A DNA stretch of 64,000 bases from Azospira inquinata (GTDB lineage Bacteria > Pseudomonadota > Gammaproteobacteria > Burkholderiales > Rhodocyclaceae), in assembly GCF_018905915.1 (NCBI RefSeq), contig NZ_CP064782.1, positions 1,674,001 to 1,738,000 on the forward strand. The letters run 5' to 3'. Below the pieces are notes generated by a model. It worked only from the letters and a program-made list of their open reading frames with translations. It searched no databases and was not told the origin of the DNA. Made by a program: the position numbers and the translations under genes. This document shows, piece by piece, positions 44,266-53,777 of this stretch (its first letter is position 1; the number at the start of each line of letters is the position of its first letter).

Positions 44266-45132
44266 ATGATCTACAGCATGACCGGCTATGCCGTCCGCAC
44301 CCGCGAAGTGGGCGGCGGTTCCCTCCATCTGGAATTGAAGAGCGTCAATTCTCGCTACCTGGACATCCATTTTCGGGTGGCGGACGAATTGCGCCTGCTG
44401 GAGCCCGCCCTGCGGGAAGCCCTTGCCGCCCGCCTCTCCCGGGGCAAGGTGGAACTGCGGCTGGCCTTTGTGCCGGCCCAGACCCAGGTGCGTCAGCTGA
44501 GCCTGAATACGGAAATTCTCGCCCGCCTCCGGGTGCTGGACGGGGAGGTGCGCAACGCCCTGCCCGATGCGGCCCCCCTGGGGGTGGCGGACGTGCTGCG
44601 CTGGCCCGGCATTCTGGGGGAACAGGGAGCGGACTTCGCTGCCCTCCAGCCCCAATGCCTGTCCCTGTTGCAGGAAGCCCTGGAAGACTTCGCCGCCACC
44701 CGGGCCCGGGAAGGGGAAAAGCTGGGGGCCATGATTCTGGATCGGGCCGCCCGCATGGGGGACATCGTTACCCGAGTAGCGCCCCAGATTCCCCAAATTC
44801 AAACGGCCTTCCAGGAAAAGCTGCGGCAGCGGCTGGTGGATGCCCTGGGGGGCGTGGACGAAGAACGGCTGCGCCAGGAAGTGGTGCTCTTCGCCACCCG
44901 TATCGACGTGGCGGAAGAACTCTCCCGCCTCACCGCCCACCTGGAAGAGGTGGCCCGGATTATCAAGACCGGGGGCAATGTGGGGAAGCGCCTGGATTTC
45001 CTCATGCAGGAACTGAACCGGGAAGCCAACACCCTGGGCTCCAAATCCGTGGTCAGCGCCGTATCCGACGCTGCCGTAGACCTTAAACTGCTCATCGAGC
45101 AGATGCGGGAACAGGTGCAGAATCTGGAATAG
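44266..45132 (+). CDS. yicC: YicC-family endoribonuclease
   Basis: YicC-type proteins are endoribonucleases implicated in sRNA turnover. The 288-residue product starts MIYSMTGYAVRTRE and shows the conserved LELKSVNSRYLDIHFR segment and the C-terminal GKRLDFLMQELNREANTLGSK (LDFLMQELNREANT seen). The ATG at 44266 fits the family N-terminus. It lies 60 nt before gmk, the usual proteobacterial order yicC-gmk-rpoZ. Confidence 0.95.
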   Translation: MIYSMTGYAVRTREVGGGSLHLELKSVNSRYLDIHFRVADELRLLEPALREALAARLSRGKVELRLAFVPAQTQVRQLSLNTEILARLRVLDGEVRNALPDAAPLGVADVLRWPGILGEQGADFAALQPQCLSLLQEALEDFAATRAREGEKLGAMILDRAARMGDIVTRVAPQIPQIQTAFQEKLRQRLVDALGGVDEERLRQEVVLFATRIDVAEELSRLTAHLEEVARIIKTGGNVGKRLDFLMQELNREANTLGSKSVVSAVSDAAVDLKLLIEQMREQVQNLE

Positions 45133-45192
45133 TCCGGGCCCCACGGGTCCGGCTTTGCTACCCCTTCCTTAGGAATCACCGAGTCACCAGCC

Positions 45193-45801
45193 ATGAGCGG
45201 ACATCTTTTCATCATCACCGCCCCCTCCGGCGCCGGCAAAACCACCCTGGTGCGCCTGCTGCTGGAGAACGATCCGGCCATCCGCCTGTCTATCTCTTAC
45301 ACCACCCGGGCGCCCCGGGCCGGGGAAGAAGACGGCAAGGCCTACCACTTCGTGGACGTGCCCAGCTTCAAGGGCATGATCGAACGCCAGGAACTGCTGG
45401 AGTGGGCCGAGGTTTACGGCAATTACTATGGCACCTCCCGGGTCTGGATCGAGGGGGAAATGGCCAAGGGCAAGGATGTGCTGCTGGAAATCGACTGGCA
45501 GGGCGCGGCCCAGGTGCGGCGCCTTTTCCCCGAGGCCATCAGCATTTTTGTTCTGCCCCCTTCCATCGCCGAATTGGAACGGCGTCTCTCTGGTCGGGGC
45601 ACGGACGCCCCGGAAGTCATAGAACGGCGTCTGGCCGTGGCTCGGGACGAGATGCGCCATGTGGGAGAGTGCGACTATGTTATTATTAATAACGAGTTGC
45701 AGACCGCGCTGGACGACCTTCTCGCGGTGGTTCGCTCCTGCCGCCTGAGTCTGGTGGCCCAGCGGGAAAACCACGGCGAACTCTTCGCCGCCCTGCTTTG
45801 A
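45193..45801 (+). CDS. gmk: Guanylate kinase
   Basis: Phosphorylates GMP to GDP with ATP. The 202-residue product has the P-loop ITAPSGAGKTTLV, the GMP-binding SISYTTRAPRAGEEDGKAYHF (SYTTRAPR and GEEDG seen), and EIDWQGAAQVRRLFP. It is placed between yicC and rpoZ. With spoT two genes downstream, guanine nucleotide supply and (p)ppGpp turnover are linked by position. Confidence 0.97.
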   Translation: MSGHLFIITAPSGAGKTTLVRLLLENDPAIRLSISYTTRAPRAGEEDGKAYHFVDVPSFKGMIERQELLEWAEVYGNYYGTSRVWIEGEMAKGKDVLLEIDWQGAAQVRRLFPEAISIFVLPPSIAELERRLSGRGTDAPEVIERRLAVARDEMRHVGECDYVIINNELQTALDDLLAVVRSCRLSLVAQRENHGELFAALL

Positions 45802-45843
45802 TTGGCGCCTGGCGCCCGCATTCCGTCATAGATTGGATTTACC

Positions 45844-46050
45844 ATGGCCCGTATTACTGTTGAAGACTGCCTGAAACGTATCCCCAACCGCTTCCAGATG
45901 ACCCTGGCGGCCACCTACCGCGCCCGGCAACTGGCCAATGGCGCCACGCCCCAGGTGGAAGCGGATAAGGACAAGCCCACGGTGATCGCCCTGCGGGAAC
46001 TTTCCGAAGGCCTGGTTGGCCTGGAAGTGCTCAACCGGGGACAGGCCTAA
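45844..46050 (+). CDS. rpoZ: RNA polymerase omega subunit
   Basis: Small RNA polymerase subunit of 68 residues that helps assemble the core and forms part of a (p)ppGpp site. It starts [19 protein letters not shown] and contains RARQLANG, both diagnostic. It precedes spoT by 27 nt, as in many Proteobacteria. Confidence 0.97.
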   Translation: MARITVEDCLKRIPNRFQMTLAATYRARQLANGATPQVEADKDKPTVIALRELSEGLVGLEVLNRGQA

Positions 46051-46077
46051 TCCGGCCTGACGGGGCGATGCCGCATT

Positions 46078-48396
46078 ATGGACCCTGCGATGCAGCCCCA
46101 ATCCGCCGCTCCTTCGGGAGCGGTGGGCCTCATTGAAGCACCCGTTTCCCCCGTTTCTCCCCCCCCTGTTTCCCTGCCTCCCGCCGAAGTCACGGTAACG
46201 CCCTCCGCTCCGGAGGCTGCCGCGCCAACCCCGGAACCCGCTCCCGGGGACGTTCGTCCCAATCCCTTCGCCAATGATCCGGCCTACCAAGTGTTCCTGG
46301 ACAGCCTGGATTACCTGCGTCCGGATGAACTGGCCCGGGTCAAGGAAGCCTTCCTTTACGCCGAGGCGGCCCACCGGGGCCAGACCCGCCAATCCGGCGA
46401 ACCCTATATCACCCACCCCCTGGCCGTGGCCGGGGCGGTGGCGGAATGGCGTCTGGACGCCACGGCCATCATGGCCGCCCTGCTCCACGACGTGGTGGAA
46501 GACACCCCGGCCACCAAGGAAGAGGTGGCCTCCCGCTTCGGCAAGCCGGTGGCGGATCTGGTGGACGGTCTCTCCAAGCTGGAGAAAATCGAATTCACCT
46601 CCTACCAGGAAGCCCAGGCGGAAAATTTCCGCAAAATGCTCCTGGCCATGGCCCGGGACATTCGGGTCATTCTCATCAAGCTCATGGACCGTCTGCACAA
46701 CATGCAGACCCTGGGTTGCATGCGGCCCGACAAGCGGCGCCGCATTGCCCGGGAAACCCTGGAAATCTACGCCCCCATCGCCAACCGGCTGGGCCTGAAC
46801 AAGATTTTCCGGGAGTTGCAGGACCTTTCCTTCAAGAACATCTATCCCCTGCGCTACGGGGTGCTGGCCAAGGCCATGAAGGCCGCCCGGGGCAACCGGC
46901 GGGAGCTGCTCACCAAAATCCTGGATGGCATCCAGACCAAGATGAAGGAGGCCAGCATCGAGGCCCAGGTCTTCGGTCGGGAAAAGAGCCTCTATTCAAT
47001 CTACAGCAAGATGGTGGAAAAGCACCTGACCTTTTCCCAGGTGCTGGACATCTACGGTTTCCGGGTGGTGGTCAAGGACGTGCCCACCTGCTATCTGGCC
47101 TTGGGCTACCTCCACGCCCTCTACAAGCCCCTGCCGGGCAAGTTCAAGGATTACGTGGCCATTCCCAAGGCCAACGGTTACCAGTCCCTCCACACCACCC
47201 TGATCGGCCCCTACGGCACTCCTATCGAAGTGCAAATCCGTACCCAGGAAATGCATCACGTGGCCCAGGAAGGGGTGGCGTCCCACTGGCTTTACAAAGA
47301 TTCGGAAAAGAGCGCCGCCGAACTCCAGTACCAGACCCACCGCTGGCTCCAGTCCCTGTTGGAACTGCAAAGCTCCACGGGGGATACGGCGGAGTTTTTC
47401 GAACACGTCAAAATCGACCTGTTCCCGGACGACGTTTATGTCTTCACCCCCAAGGGCAAGATTCTTTCCCTGCCACGGGGCGCCACGGCGGTGGATTTTG
47501 CCTATGCGGTGCACACGGACGTGGGCAATCGTTGCGTGGCGGCCAAGATCAATTACGAGCTCATGCCCCTGCGCACCGAGCTGAATAGCGGCGATCAGGT
47601 GGAAATCATCACCGCCGCCCACGCCAATCCCAATCCAGCCTGGCTGTCCTACGTGAAGACCGGCCGGGCCCGGAGCAAGATTCGCCATTTCCTCAAGACC
47701 CGCCAGCAGGAAGAATCCGCCTCCCTGGGGGATCGGCTGCTGCAACAGGAACTCCTGTCCCTGGGCATTAACCCGGCGGACCTGCCCCCGGCGGCCTGGG
47801 ACGGGGTGGTGAAGGAATCCGGCCACCGTTCCGTCAAAGAGGTTTATACGGAAATCGGCCTGGGCAAACGGCTGGCCGCCGTGGTGGCCCGGCGTCTCCT
47901 GGCCCACCAGGCCTCTCCCCTGCTGGCCAGCGCCAAGCCCACCTCCGTGGTGATCCGGGGCACGGAAGGCATGGCCATCCAGCTTGCCCCCTGCTGCCGC
48001 CCCATTCCCGGGGACCCCATCATTGGCTCCATCAAAAAGGGCCAGGGCTTGGTGGTCCACACCCACGACTGCCAGGTGATCCGCAAATCCCGGAGCAACG
48101 AGCCCCACAAGTGGATCGACGTGGAATGGTCCCCGGAACCGGGCAAACTCTTCGACGTGGATATCAAGGTGGAAGCCCGCAACGAGCGGGGCGTGCTGGC
48201 CAAGGTGGCGACGGAAATCGCTGAGGCCGGTTCCAATATCGAGAAGGTGAACATGGCTCCCGATCCGGGCTTCTTCACCACCCTCCAATTCACCATCCAG
48301 GTGGCCAACCGGATTCATCTGGCCAACGTGATGCGGGCGGTGCGCCATATTCCGGAAGTGGTGCGCATCACCCGGGAACAAAAAGAACAGACTTAA
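46078..48396 (+). CDS. spoT: Bifunctional (p)ppGpp synthetase/hydrolase (SpoT/RSH)
   Basis: Makes and degrades the alarmone (p)ppGpp. The 772-residue product has an N-terminal Pro/Ala/Val-rich extension of about 65 residues, an HD hydrolase domain with ALLHDVVEDT (H137-D138) and RLHNMQTL, a synthetase domain with YGFRVVV and GYQSLHTTLIG, a TGS domain (VFTPKGKILSLPRGATAVDFAY, of which LPRGATAVDFAYAVH is diagnostic), a helical/zinc-like region with APCCRPIPGD, and a C-terminal ACT domain. Both catalytic sites look intact, so it should be bifunctional. Confidence 0.96.
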   Translation: MDPAMQPQSAAPSGAVGLIEAPVSPVSPPPVSLPPAEVTVTPSAPEAAAPTPEPAPGDVRPNPFANDPAYQVFLDSLDYLRPDELARVKEAFLYAEAAHRGQTRQSGEPYITHPLAVAGAVAEWRLDATAIMAALLHDVVEDTPATKEEVASRFGKPVADLVDGLSKLEKIEFTSYQEAQAENFRKMLLAMARDIRVILIKLMDRLHNMQTLGCMRPDKRRRIARETLEIYAPIANRLGLNKIFRELQDLSFKNIYPLRYGVLAKAMKAARGNRRELLTKILDGIQTKMKEASIEAQVFGREKSLYSIYSKMVEKHLTFSQVLDIYGFRVVVKDVPTCYLALGYLHALYKPLPGKFKDYVAIPKANGYQSLHTTLIGPYGTPIEVQIRTQEMHHVAQEGVASHWLYKDSEKSAAELQYQTHRWLQSLLELQSSTGDTAEFFEHVKIDLFPDDVYVFTPKGKILSLPRGATAVDFAYAVHTDVGNRCVAAKINYELMPLRTELNSGDQVEIITAAHANPNPAWLSYVKTGRARSKIRHFLKTRQQEESASLGDRLLQQELLSLGINPADLPPAAWDGVVKESGHRSVKEVYTEIGLGKRLAAVVARRLLAHQASPLLASAKPTSVVIRGTEGMAIQLAPCCRPIPGDPIIGSIKKGQGLVVHTHDCQVIRKSRSNEPHKWIDVEWSPEPGKLFDVDIKVEARNERGVLAKVATEIAEAGSNIEKVNMAPDPGFFTTLQFTIQVANRIHLANVMRAVRHIPEVVRITREQKEQT

Positions 48397-48549
48397 CCCC
48401 CCTTTAACCCCATCGGGAGGCACTGGTCGCAGGACGGAAGAAATGCCCAGCTTGAGCCCGACCGGGATTCCCCTGGAATCCGGCCCCGGCCCTCCGGGAA
48501 ACGCAACGCCGCCCCCTCCTCCGCTTCCCTTGTCAGACCAAGGAAAATC

Positions 48550-49791
48550 GTGAAAATCGTTGTTCTCGGTGCGGGCGTGGTCGGTACGACCAGCGCCTGG
48601 TATCTCTCCCGGGCCGGCCACGAAGTCACGGTGGTGGAGCGTCAGCCGGCCGCCGCCATGGAAACCAGCTTTGCCAACGGGGGGCAGATTTCCGTCTGCC
48701 ACGCCGAGCCCTGGGCCAATCCCCGGGCCCCCTTCCGGGCCCTGGAAATGATGGGCCACGAAGACGCGCCCCTGTTGTTCCGCCCCCGGCTGGACCCGGC
48801 TCTCCTCTCCTGGAGCCTGCGCTTCCTGCGGGAATGCACCCCGGGACGCACCCGGGAAAACATGCGCCGGGTGGTCAATCTGGCCCTCTACAGCCGTTCC
48901 TGCCTCCAGGCCCTGCGCCAGGAGGTGACGGTGGATTACGACTGCCTCACCAAGGGCATTCTCCATATCTATACCGATGCGGAGGAATACGCCGCCGCCC
49001 TGAAGGCGGGGGAAGCCATGCGCCAGTTCGGCCTGGACCGGCGTCCGGTGAGCGCCGCCGAATGCGTGGCCATTGAACCCGCCCTGGCCCACGCCAAGCC
49101 CCGGCTGGTGGGGGGAGATTTCACCCCCTCCGACGAATCCGGGGACGCCCACCGCTTTACCCAGGGCCTGGCCCAGGTGGCCCAGGACGCCGGGGTGCGC
49201 TTTCTCTGGGGCCATCCCATCGAACGGCTGGCTACCGCCGGCGGTCAGGTGGCCGGGGTGGTGGCCGGGGGCCAGCTCCTCACGGCGGACGCCTACGTGG
49301 TCTGCCTGGGCAGCTACAGCCCGGCCCTGGTGCGGCCCCTGGGCATTACCCTGCCCGTTTATCCGGGCAAGGGCTACTCCGCCACCATTCCCCTTTCCCC
49401 CGATTCGGAAGCGCCCCAGGTCAGCCTCACGGACGACGAACGGAAAATCGTCATGTCCCGCCTGGGGGACCGGCTGCGGGTGGCGGGCACGGCGGAATTC
49501 AACGGCTTTAACCTGGACCTGAACCCGGTGCGCTGTCAGGCCCTGTTCGACCGGGCCCGGGAATGGTTCCCGGACCTGAAGCCCGCCGCTGACCCGGAAT
49601 ACTGGTGCGGCCTGCGCCCCGTGACCCCCTCCGGCATGCCCTATATCGGCCGCACCCGTTACCCCAACCTGTGGCTCAACACCGGCCACGGCACCCTGGG
49701 CTGGACCCTCTCCTGCGGTTCCGCCTCCTCCCTGGCGGAGCTGGTCTCCGGCCGCCGCCCGGAGGCGGATTTCCCCTTCCTGGAAGGCTAG
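48550..49791 (+). CDS. dadA: D-amino acid dehydrogenase, small subunit
   Basis: FAD-dependent membrane-associated dehydrogenase that deaminates D-alanine and other D-amino acids and passes electrons to the quinone pool. The 413-residue product starts with the dinucleotide motif KIVVLGAGVVGTTSAWYL and has the typical FANGGQISVCHAEPWA block, and ends with the FAD-contacting GHGTLGWTLSCGSA. The start is GTG at 48550; the equivalent position is conserved in the family. No alanine racemase lies adjacent. The next gene, tatD, begins 44 nt later. Confidence 0.95.
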   Translation: MKIVVLGAGVVGTTSAWYLSRAGHEVTVVERQPAAAMETSFANGGQISVCHAEPWANPRAPFRALEMMGHEDAPLLFRPRLDPALLSWSLRFLRECTPGRTRENMRRVVNLALYSRSCLQALRQEVTVDYDCLTKGILHIYTDAEEYAAALKAGEAMRQFGLDRRPVSAAECVAIEPALAHAKPRLVGGDFTPSDESGDAHRFTQGLAQVAQDAGVRFLWGHPIERLATAGGQVAGVVAGGQLLTADAYVVCLGSYSPALVRPLGITLPVYPGKGYSATIPLSPDSEAPQVSLTDDERKIVMSRLGDRLRVAGTAEFNGFNLDLNPVRCQALFDRAREWFPDLKPAADPEYWCGLRPVTPSGMPYIGRTRYPNLWLNTGHGTLGWTLSCGSASSLAELVSGRRPEADFPFLEG

Positions 49792-49835
49792 GCGCCATGG
49801 GCCTGGGCGCCACCCCTTCCGCCTGAGGCCCCACC

Positions 49836-50621
49836 ATGTGGATCGACACCCACTGCCATCTGGATGCCCCGGAATTCGCCGCCGACTATGAGGAGGTGGC
49901 CGCCCGGGCCCGGGCCCTGGGGGTGACCACCCTGATTATTCCGGCGGTCACGGCGGACACCTTTGCCGCCGTGGACCACTGCGCCGCCACCGTGCCCGGC
50001 GCCTACCCGGCCTATGGCCTCCATCCCCTCTACCTGGACCGGGCAGGCCCCGACGACCTGCTGCGCCTGGAACAGCAGCTCGCCGCCAGCCGCCAGGGCC
50101 CCCGGCCCGCCGTGGCGGTGGGGGAAATCGGCCTGGACGGCTACATCCCCGCCTGGGCCGATCCGGCCGCCCGGGAACGCCAGGAACAGTTTTTCGTCGC
50201 CCAACTGGAACTGGCCCGCCAATTCAACCTGCCCGTGCTGCTCCATGTGCGTCGGGCCGTGGATACGGTGCTCAAACACCTGCGTCGCCACCCGGTGCCC
50301 GGAGGCATCGCCCACGCCTTCAACGGCAGCCAGCAACAGGCGGAACAGTTCATTCAGCTAGGCTTCAAGCTGGGCTTTGGCGGCACCCTCACCTACAGCG
50401 GCTCCACCCGCATCCGCCATCTGGCCGCCACCCTGCCCCTGGACGCCCTGGTCCTGGAAACCGACGCGCCCGATATCCCCCCCGCCTTCGCCCCCCAGGG
50501 CCCCAACCTGCCCGAATACCTCCCCCGCTACGGGGCGGTGCTGGCGGAATTGCGGGGAATCGGGGTGGAGGAAGTGGCGGCAGCGACGAGCTGGAATGGG
50601 CGGGAGGTGTTTGGTATATAA
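49836..50621 (+). CDS. tatD: TatD-family metal-dependent hydrolase (DNase)
   Basis: TIM-barrel metallo-hydrolase of 261 residues, in the family with 3'-5' exonuclease activity. The metal motif WIDTHCHLD opens the protein; other ligands are in VGEIGLDG, the HVRRA and HAFNGS histidines and LETDAPD. The label is at family level; it could be a YcfH/YjjV-type paralogue. It ends where the composition turns AT-rich, immediately left of the ATPase insertion. Confidence 0.93.
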   Translation: MWIDTHCHLDAPEFAADYEEVAARARALGVTTLIIPAVTADTFAAVDHCAATVPGAYPAYGLHPLYLDRAGPDDLLRLEQQLAASRQGPRPAVAVGEIGLDGYIPAWADPAARERQEQFFVAQLELARQFNLPVLLHVRRAVDTVLKHLRRHPVPGGIAHAFNGSQQQAEQFIQLGFKLGFGGTLTYSGSTRIRHLAATLPLDALVLETDAPDIPPAFAPQGPNLPEYLPRYGAVLAELRGIGVEEVAAATSWNGREVFGI

Positions 50622-50780
50622 GTGGGTGAAGGGCTGGAGACGGCCAGATGCAGTCCTTCACAGAAACCCTCAGATAGCAGGCATTGGCGTGCTGTATATC
50701 AACCCTTTAGCATAATGCCAAATCTATTTATACTCGGTCTGCGTCTCCTTTTTTGTGAGTCGCCAACAACTGGAGAGAAA

Positions 50781-52229
50781 ATGAGCCTGAATATTCAACT
50801 CGACTCGCGCAAACTTTGGGGAAATGAAGCAGCCGATGATGAAAGCGCAGAGCGCCTGAACTCGTACTTCGTAATGCAACCTGTGTTTGAGAGCTTTTTT
50901 GATCCAGACGAGCGCTTTTTAGTAGCTCGGGCGCGGAAAGGCCTCGGGAAATCTGCGCTTCTGAGGGAGTGCGCATTCCGTGCCGATTTGGTTGAGTCGA
51001 ATTTAGTTATATCAGTAAAGGGTGGCGACCTAGTTGCGCAAAAGAAAGTCGAGACTCTGTCTCCGACAGAACATATTCACGACTGGCAACAGCGTATATG
51101 CGCAGTAATTAATCGAGCCTTAGGAAGCCAAATAGGTGCCGCCTTTTCCGACGACAAAATGGCCCTCGTGGAAGCAGCCGAACTAGCAGGCCTGAAGAAT
51201 CGGAATCTAGTTGGTGGCCTGTTGGAGCGAGTTAAGGGAAAGCTTGGACTTCAATCCACGCAGATAAAAGACGACAAAGCGCTGCTAAGTCGCGTAATTG
51301 AAAACGAAGAAAAGACAGTTTGGCTAATCCTTGACGACATTGATGCAACATTTGAAGGCGGAAGAGACGAAATCCGCCGACTCTCCACGTTTTTTTCTGC
51401 CTGTCGCGAGCTTGCAGCGAATTTCAAGGGCGTAGTCATACGCGCAAGCATTCGATCAGATGTATGGACGACTATCGAACGCACCGACGAAGCTCTCGAC
51501 AAGGCCGATCAATATGTCCGAGACATTCGATGGAGTAGAGCTGAAACAAAAAAGATTCTGGCTGAGCGAGTCTCCAGCTATCTGCGTCTAGAAAAAAGAA
51601 TGCCCGAGTCCGACGTTGCTAAATTCAGCGACACAAAACTTTGCATGCTCGTGTTCAAGAACACATTCCCTGACCAGATTCATGTCTGGTCTGTGGGGCG
51701 CCCTCGGTGGGCTGCCCAATTGGGACGAATGGCCGGCGCGGTGGCAGTTCGGACTAAAAGCAACAAGATAACAGATGGGCATATCAGAGATATCCTCTTC
51801 GACTACGGCAAATATCGCCTAAACGATATCGCGCGAGAACACAAACTTCAGTGTGGACAGATCGAGATGATTGCGAATTCCTTCTCCAAAGGCCAAGCTG
51901 CCCTGCCCACAGAGGATTTGCTTACGCACATCCGAACCAAGGTTATCCCCAATATGCAAATCAGCATCGAAGGGCGCGACAAGCCTTCAGATATCGAGAT
52001 CGCTCGCTTTCTTTTCAAGATTGGCTTCATAGTTGGTCACCAACCGTCGGCGACTGCAACGGCTCAGGAGTACTTTTCCTTTGATCAGAAACCGGATCTC
52101 CTCGTAAATGAAGCCAACCTAGATGACGGGCTCATTTGGCGCATTCAGGCCGCCTACCACAGCGTACTCAGGCTTCGCGACAACAGAAACAATAGTCTGC
52201 CCGCCCACGAGGCCGAACTCCTCAGTTAA
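50781..52229 (+). CDS. P-loop ATPase, Sll1717-like
   Basis: A 482-residue ATPase-like protein. The Walker A region is ARKGLGKS (residues 51-58, with Ala where Gly is usual at the first place) and Walker B is VWLILDDID (residues 180-188). The pattern and N-terminus resemble the P-loop ATPase, Sll1717 family, whose function is unknown. The C-terminal half is helical without other motifs I know. Codon use and base composition are clearly more AT-rich than the flanking genes. GGAGAG precedes the ATG at 50781. It stands alone between tatD and the ccm operon; a defence role is only a guess from its isolated, foreign look. Confidence 0.75.
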   Translation: MSLNIQLDSRKLWGNEAADDESAERLNSYFVMQPVFESFFDPDERFLVARARKGLGKSALLRECAFRADLVESNLVISVKGGDLVAQKKVETLSPTEHIHDWQQRICAVINRALGSQIGAAFSDDKMALVEAAELAGLKNRNLVGGLLERVKGKLGLQSTQIKDDKALLSRVIENEEKTVWLILDDIDATFEGGRDEIRRLSTFFSACRELAANFKGVVIRASIRSDVWTTIERTDEALDKADQYVRDIRWSRAETKKILAERVSSYLRLEKRMPESDVAKFSDTKLCMLVFKNTFPDQIHVWSVGRPRWAAQLGRMAGAVAVRTKSNKITDGHIRDILFDYGKYRLNDIAREHKLQCGQIEMIANSFSKGQAALPTEDLLTHIRTKVIPNMQISIEGRDKPSDIEIARFLFKIGFIVGHQPSATATAQEYFSFDQKPDLLVNEANLDDGLIWRIQAAYHSVLRLRDNRNNSLPAHEAELLS

Positions 52230-52380
52230 CCGGACGCTACACGGCATGCCTGGGTTGGGCCCGCCATTTCATTCTGGGCCAAGCCTAGTCAAGCCGTTCT
52301 GCGCCTGTTACCTCGAACGTTTCTGAACGTCGGCTTCTCTAGGCCGCCTACTTCCGCTAAGGGTCGTAATCAGCCATCCC

Positions 52381-52414
52381 AATAAAAAGGGGCCATCCTT
52401 GGCCCCTTTTTATT
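52381..52414. terminator. Bidirectional terminator between the ATPase gene and ccmI
   Basis: A perfect 15-bp inverted repeat AATAAAAAGGGGCCA with the 4-nt loop TCCT carries an A-tract and T-tract on both sides. It serves the ATPase gene and the end of the ccm operon, which converge. Confidence 0.94.
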
Positions 52415-52434
52415 CCTGCAATTTCCTTCCTTCC

Positions 52435-53292
52435 TTACTTCTTCCCACCTTCCTTCGCCTTAGCCTCCAGCCGTCCAATCCCGTCCTGAATCGCCTTTTC
52501 CTCATCCGACCCAGGGGGCACCATGGGAAGCAGCCGCTTCCAGTAAGCAATGGCGGCCGGGTAGTCTTCCCGTTCGCCCGCAGCCACACCGGCCAGGACC
52601 AGGGCCTGGGGCTGGTTGGGATTCTTTTTCAGGGCTTTTTCCAGGAGCTGGGTGGGTTTGCCGGCGAATTTGCCGTCTTGGGCCCGGGCCAAGGTTTCGG
52701 CGTAGTCGGCCAGGAGGGCCGGGTCGCTGTCCACCATGTCTCCCGCCTTGGCGAAGGCGTCGGCGGCTTCCGGGAAGCGGCCCATGACCTTGTAGGAGCG
52801 GGCCAGCATGACCCAGCCCTGTTGGTCCCCCGGGTTTTCCTTGAGGTGGGCGGCGAGTTTTTCCACCATGCCTGCGATCTGTTCCGGGGTCACCTGGGGC
52901 TGGCCGGAGGCCTGGGGTTGGACCTGGTTGGGGTCCAGGCCCCGGGGTTCGCCGCGCAGGGCGTAGCCCAGCAAGGCGGCGGCGGGGATGACCAGGGCCA
53001 GCACAATGGCGGTGGTGCGCCCGGCGCCGGGACGGGGGGCGGGGGCGTCCTGGGGCGCGGCCACTTCTTCCAGGAGGCGGCTTTCCAGTTCTTCCTTGGC
53101 CTGCTGGTAGTCCCCATCGGCCAGGGTGCCCGCCTCCCGTTCCTTATCCAGTTCCGCCAGTTGGTCCCGGTAGACGGCCACATTGGCCTGTTGCCGGTCG
53201 GCCCCCTCGGGCTTAGCCCGCAGCAGGGGCGGGACGATGATGAAAATGGCAAGGCCCAGGAGCAGGGCGGCGGCAATGGCAAAGGAGATCAT
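52435..53292 (-). CDS. ccmI: Cytochrome c maturation protein CcmI (short form)
   Basis: Membrane protein that presents apocytochrome c to the CcmF/CcmH heme ligation complex. The 285-residue product starts with a hydrophobic helix followed by the typical VYRDQLAELDKEREAGTL segment, has a second helix at about residues 92-110, and then TPR helices (GWVMLARSYKVMGRFPEAADAFAKA, of which WVMLARSY and GRFPEA are visible) to the end. Enteric-type or Rhodobacter CcmI are longer; the C-terminal periplasmic domain seems missing. It overlaps ccmH by four bases. Confidence 0.88.
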   Translation of the reverse strand: MISFAIAAALLLGLAIFIIVPPLLRAKPEGADRQQANVAVYRDQLAELDKEREAGTLADGDYQQAKEELESRLLEEVAAPQDAPAPRPGAGRTTAIVLALVIPAAALLGYALRGEPRGLDPNQVQPQASGQPQVTPEQIAGMVEKLAAHLKENPGDQQGWVMLARSYKVMGRFPEAADAFAKAGDMVDSDPALLADYAETLARAQDGKFAGKPTQLLEKALKKNPNQPQALVLAGVAAGEREDYPAAIAYWKRLLPMVPPGSDEEKAIQDGIGRLEAKAKEGGKK

Positions 53293-53777
53293 GGCTGCTG
53301 GTCTTTCAACAGGGATTCGGCCCGGGCCCGTTCTTCCGGGCTCAGGCTGCGGGCAGTGGCTTCCGCCAGTCGGGTGCGGCGGCGCAGGTAGCGCACCAGG
53401 ACTCCCAGGCCCACCAGGAAAAAGAGGGCGGGGCCGAACCAGAGGAGCAGGGTGTTGTTCTGTACCGGCGGGCGGTAGAGGACGAAGTCCCCGTAGCGGG
53501 CCACCAGGTAGTCTTTAATTTCTTGGTCCGTCTTACCCTGGATGATCAGTTCCCGGATTTCCTGGCGCAGGTCCTGGGCCAGGTCGGCGGTGGAGTCGGT
53601 AATGGTTTCGTTCTGGCACACCAGGCAGCGCAGTTCCTTGCCCAGGTGCTGGAGGCGGGCTTCCACCGCCGGGTTCTGGGCCAGGGGCGCGGCTTCCTTG
53701 GCGCTGGCGCCCAGGGGTTGGAGCAGGGCCAGGCTTAGGGCCAGGCCGGTGAGCCAGGGTCGCAGGGAGGCGCTCAT
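53289..53777 (-). CDS. ccmH: Cytochrome c maturation protein CcmH
   Basis: Thiol-reducing component that handles the CXXCH motif of apocytochrome c. The 162-residue product has a signal/anchor segment (about residues 7-26), the active LRCLVCQNETI motif with C51 and C54, and a C-terminal membrane helix (LLLWFGPALFFLVGLGVLV). It overlaps ccmG by four bases and ccmI by four bases, so translation through the three genes is coupled. Confidence 0.95.
   Translation of the reverse strand: MSASLRPWLTGLALSLALLQPLGASAKEAAPLAQNPAVEARLQHLGKELRCLVCQNETITDSTADLAQDLRQEIRELIIQGKTDQEIKDYLVARYGDFVLYRPPVQNNTLLLWFGPALFFLVGLGVLVRYLRRRTRLAEATARSLSPEERARAESLLKDQQP

Noticed and set aside
46996..49689. Antisense frame of 897 codons across spoT and dadA
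   Set aside because: It overlaps two well-identified genes and encodes a low-complexity Gly/His-rich product with no domain.
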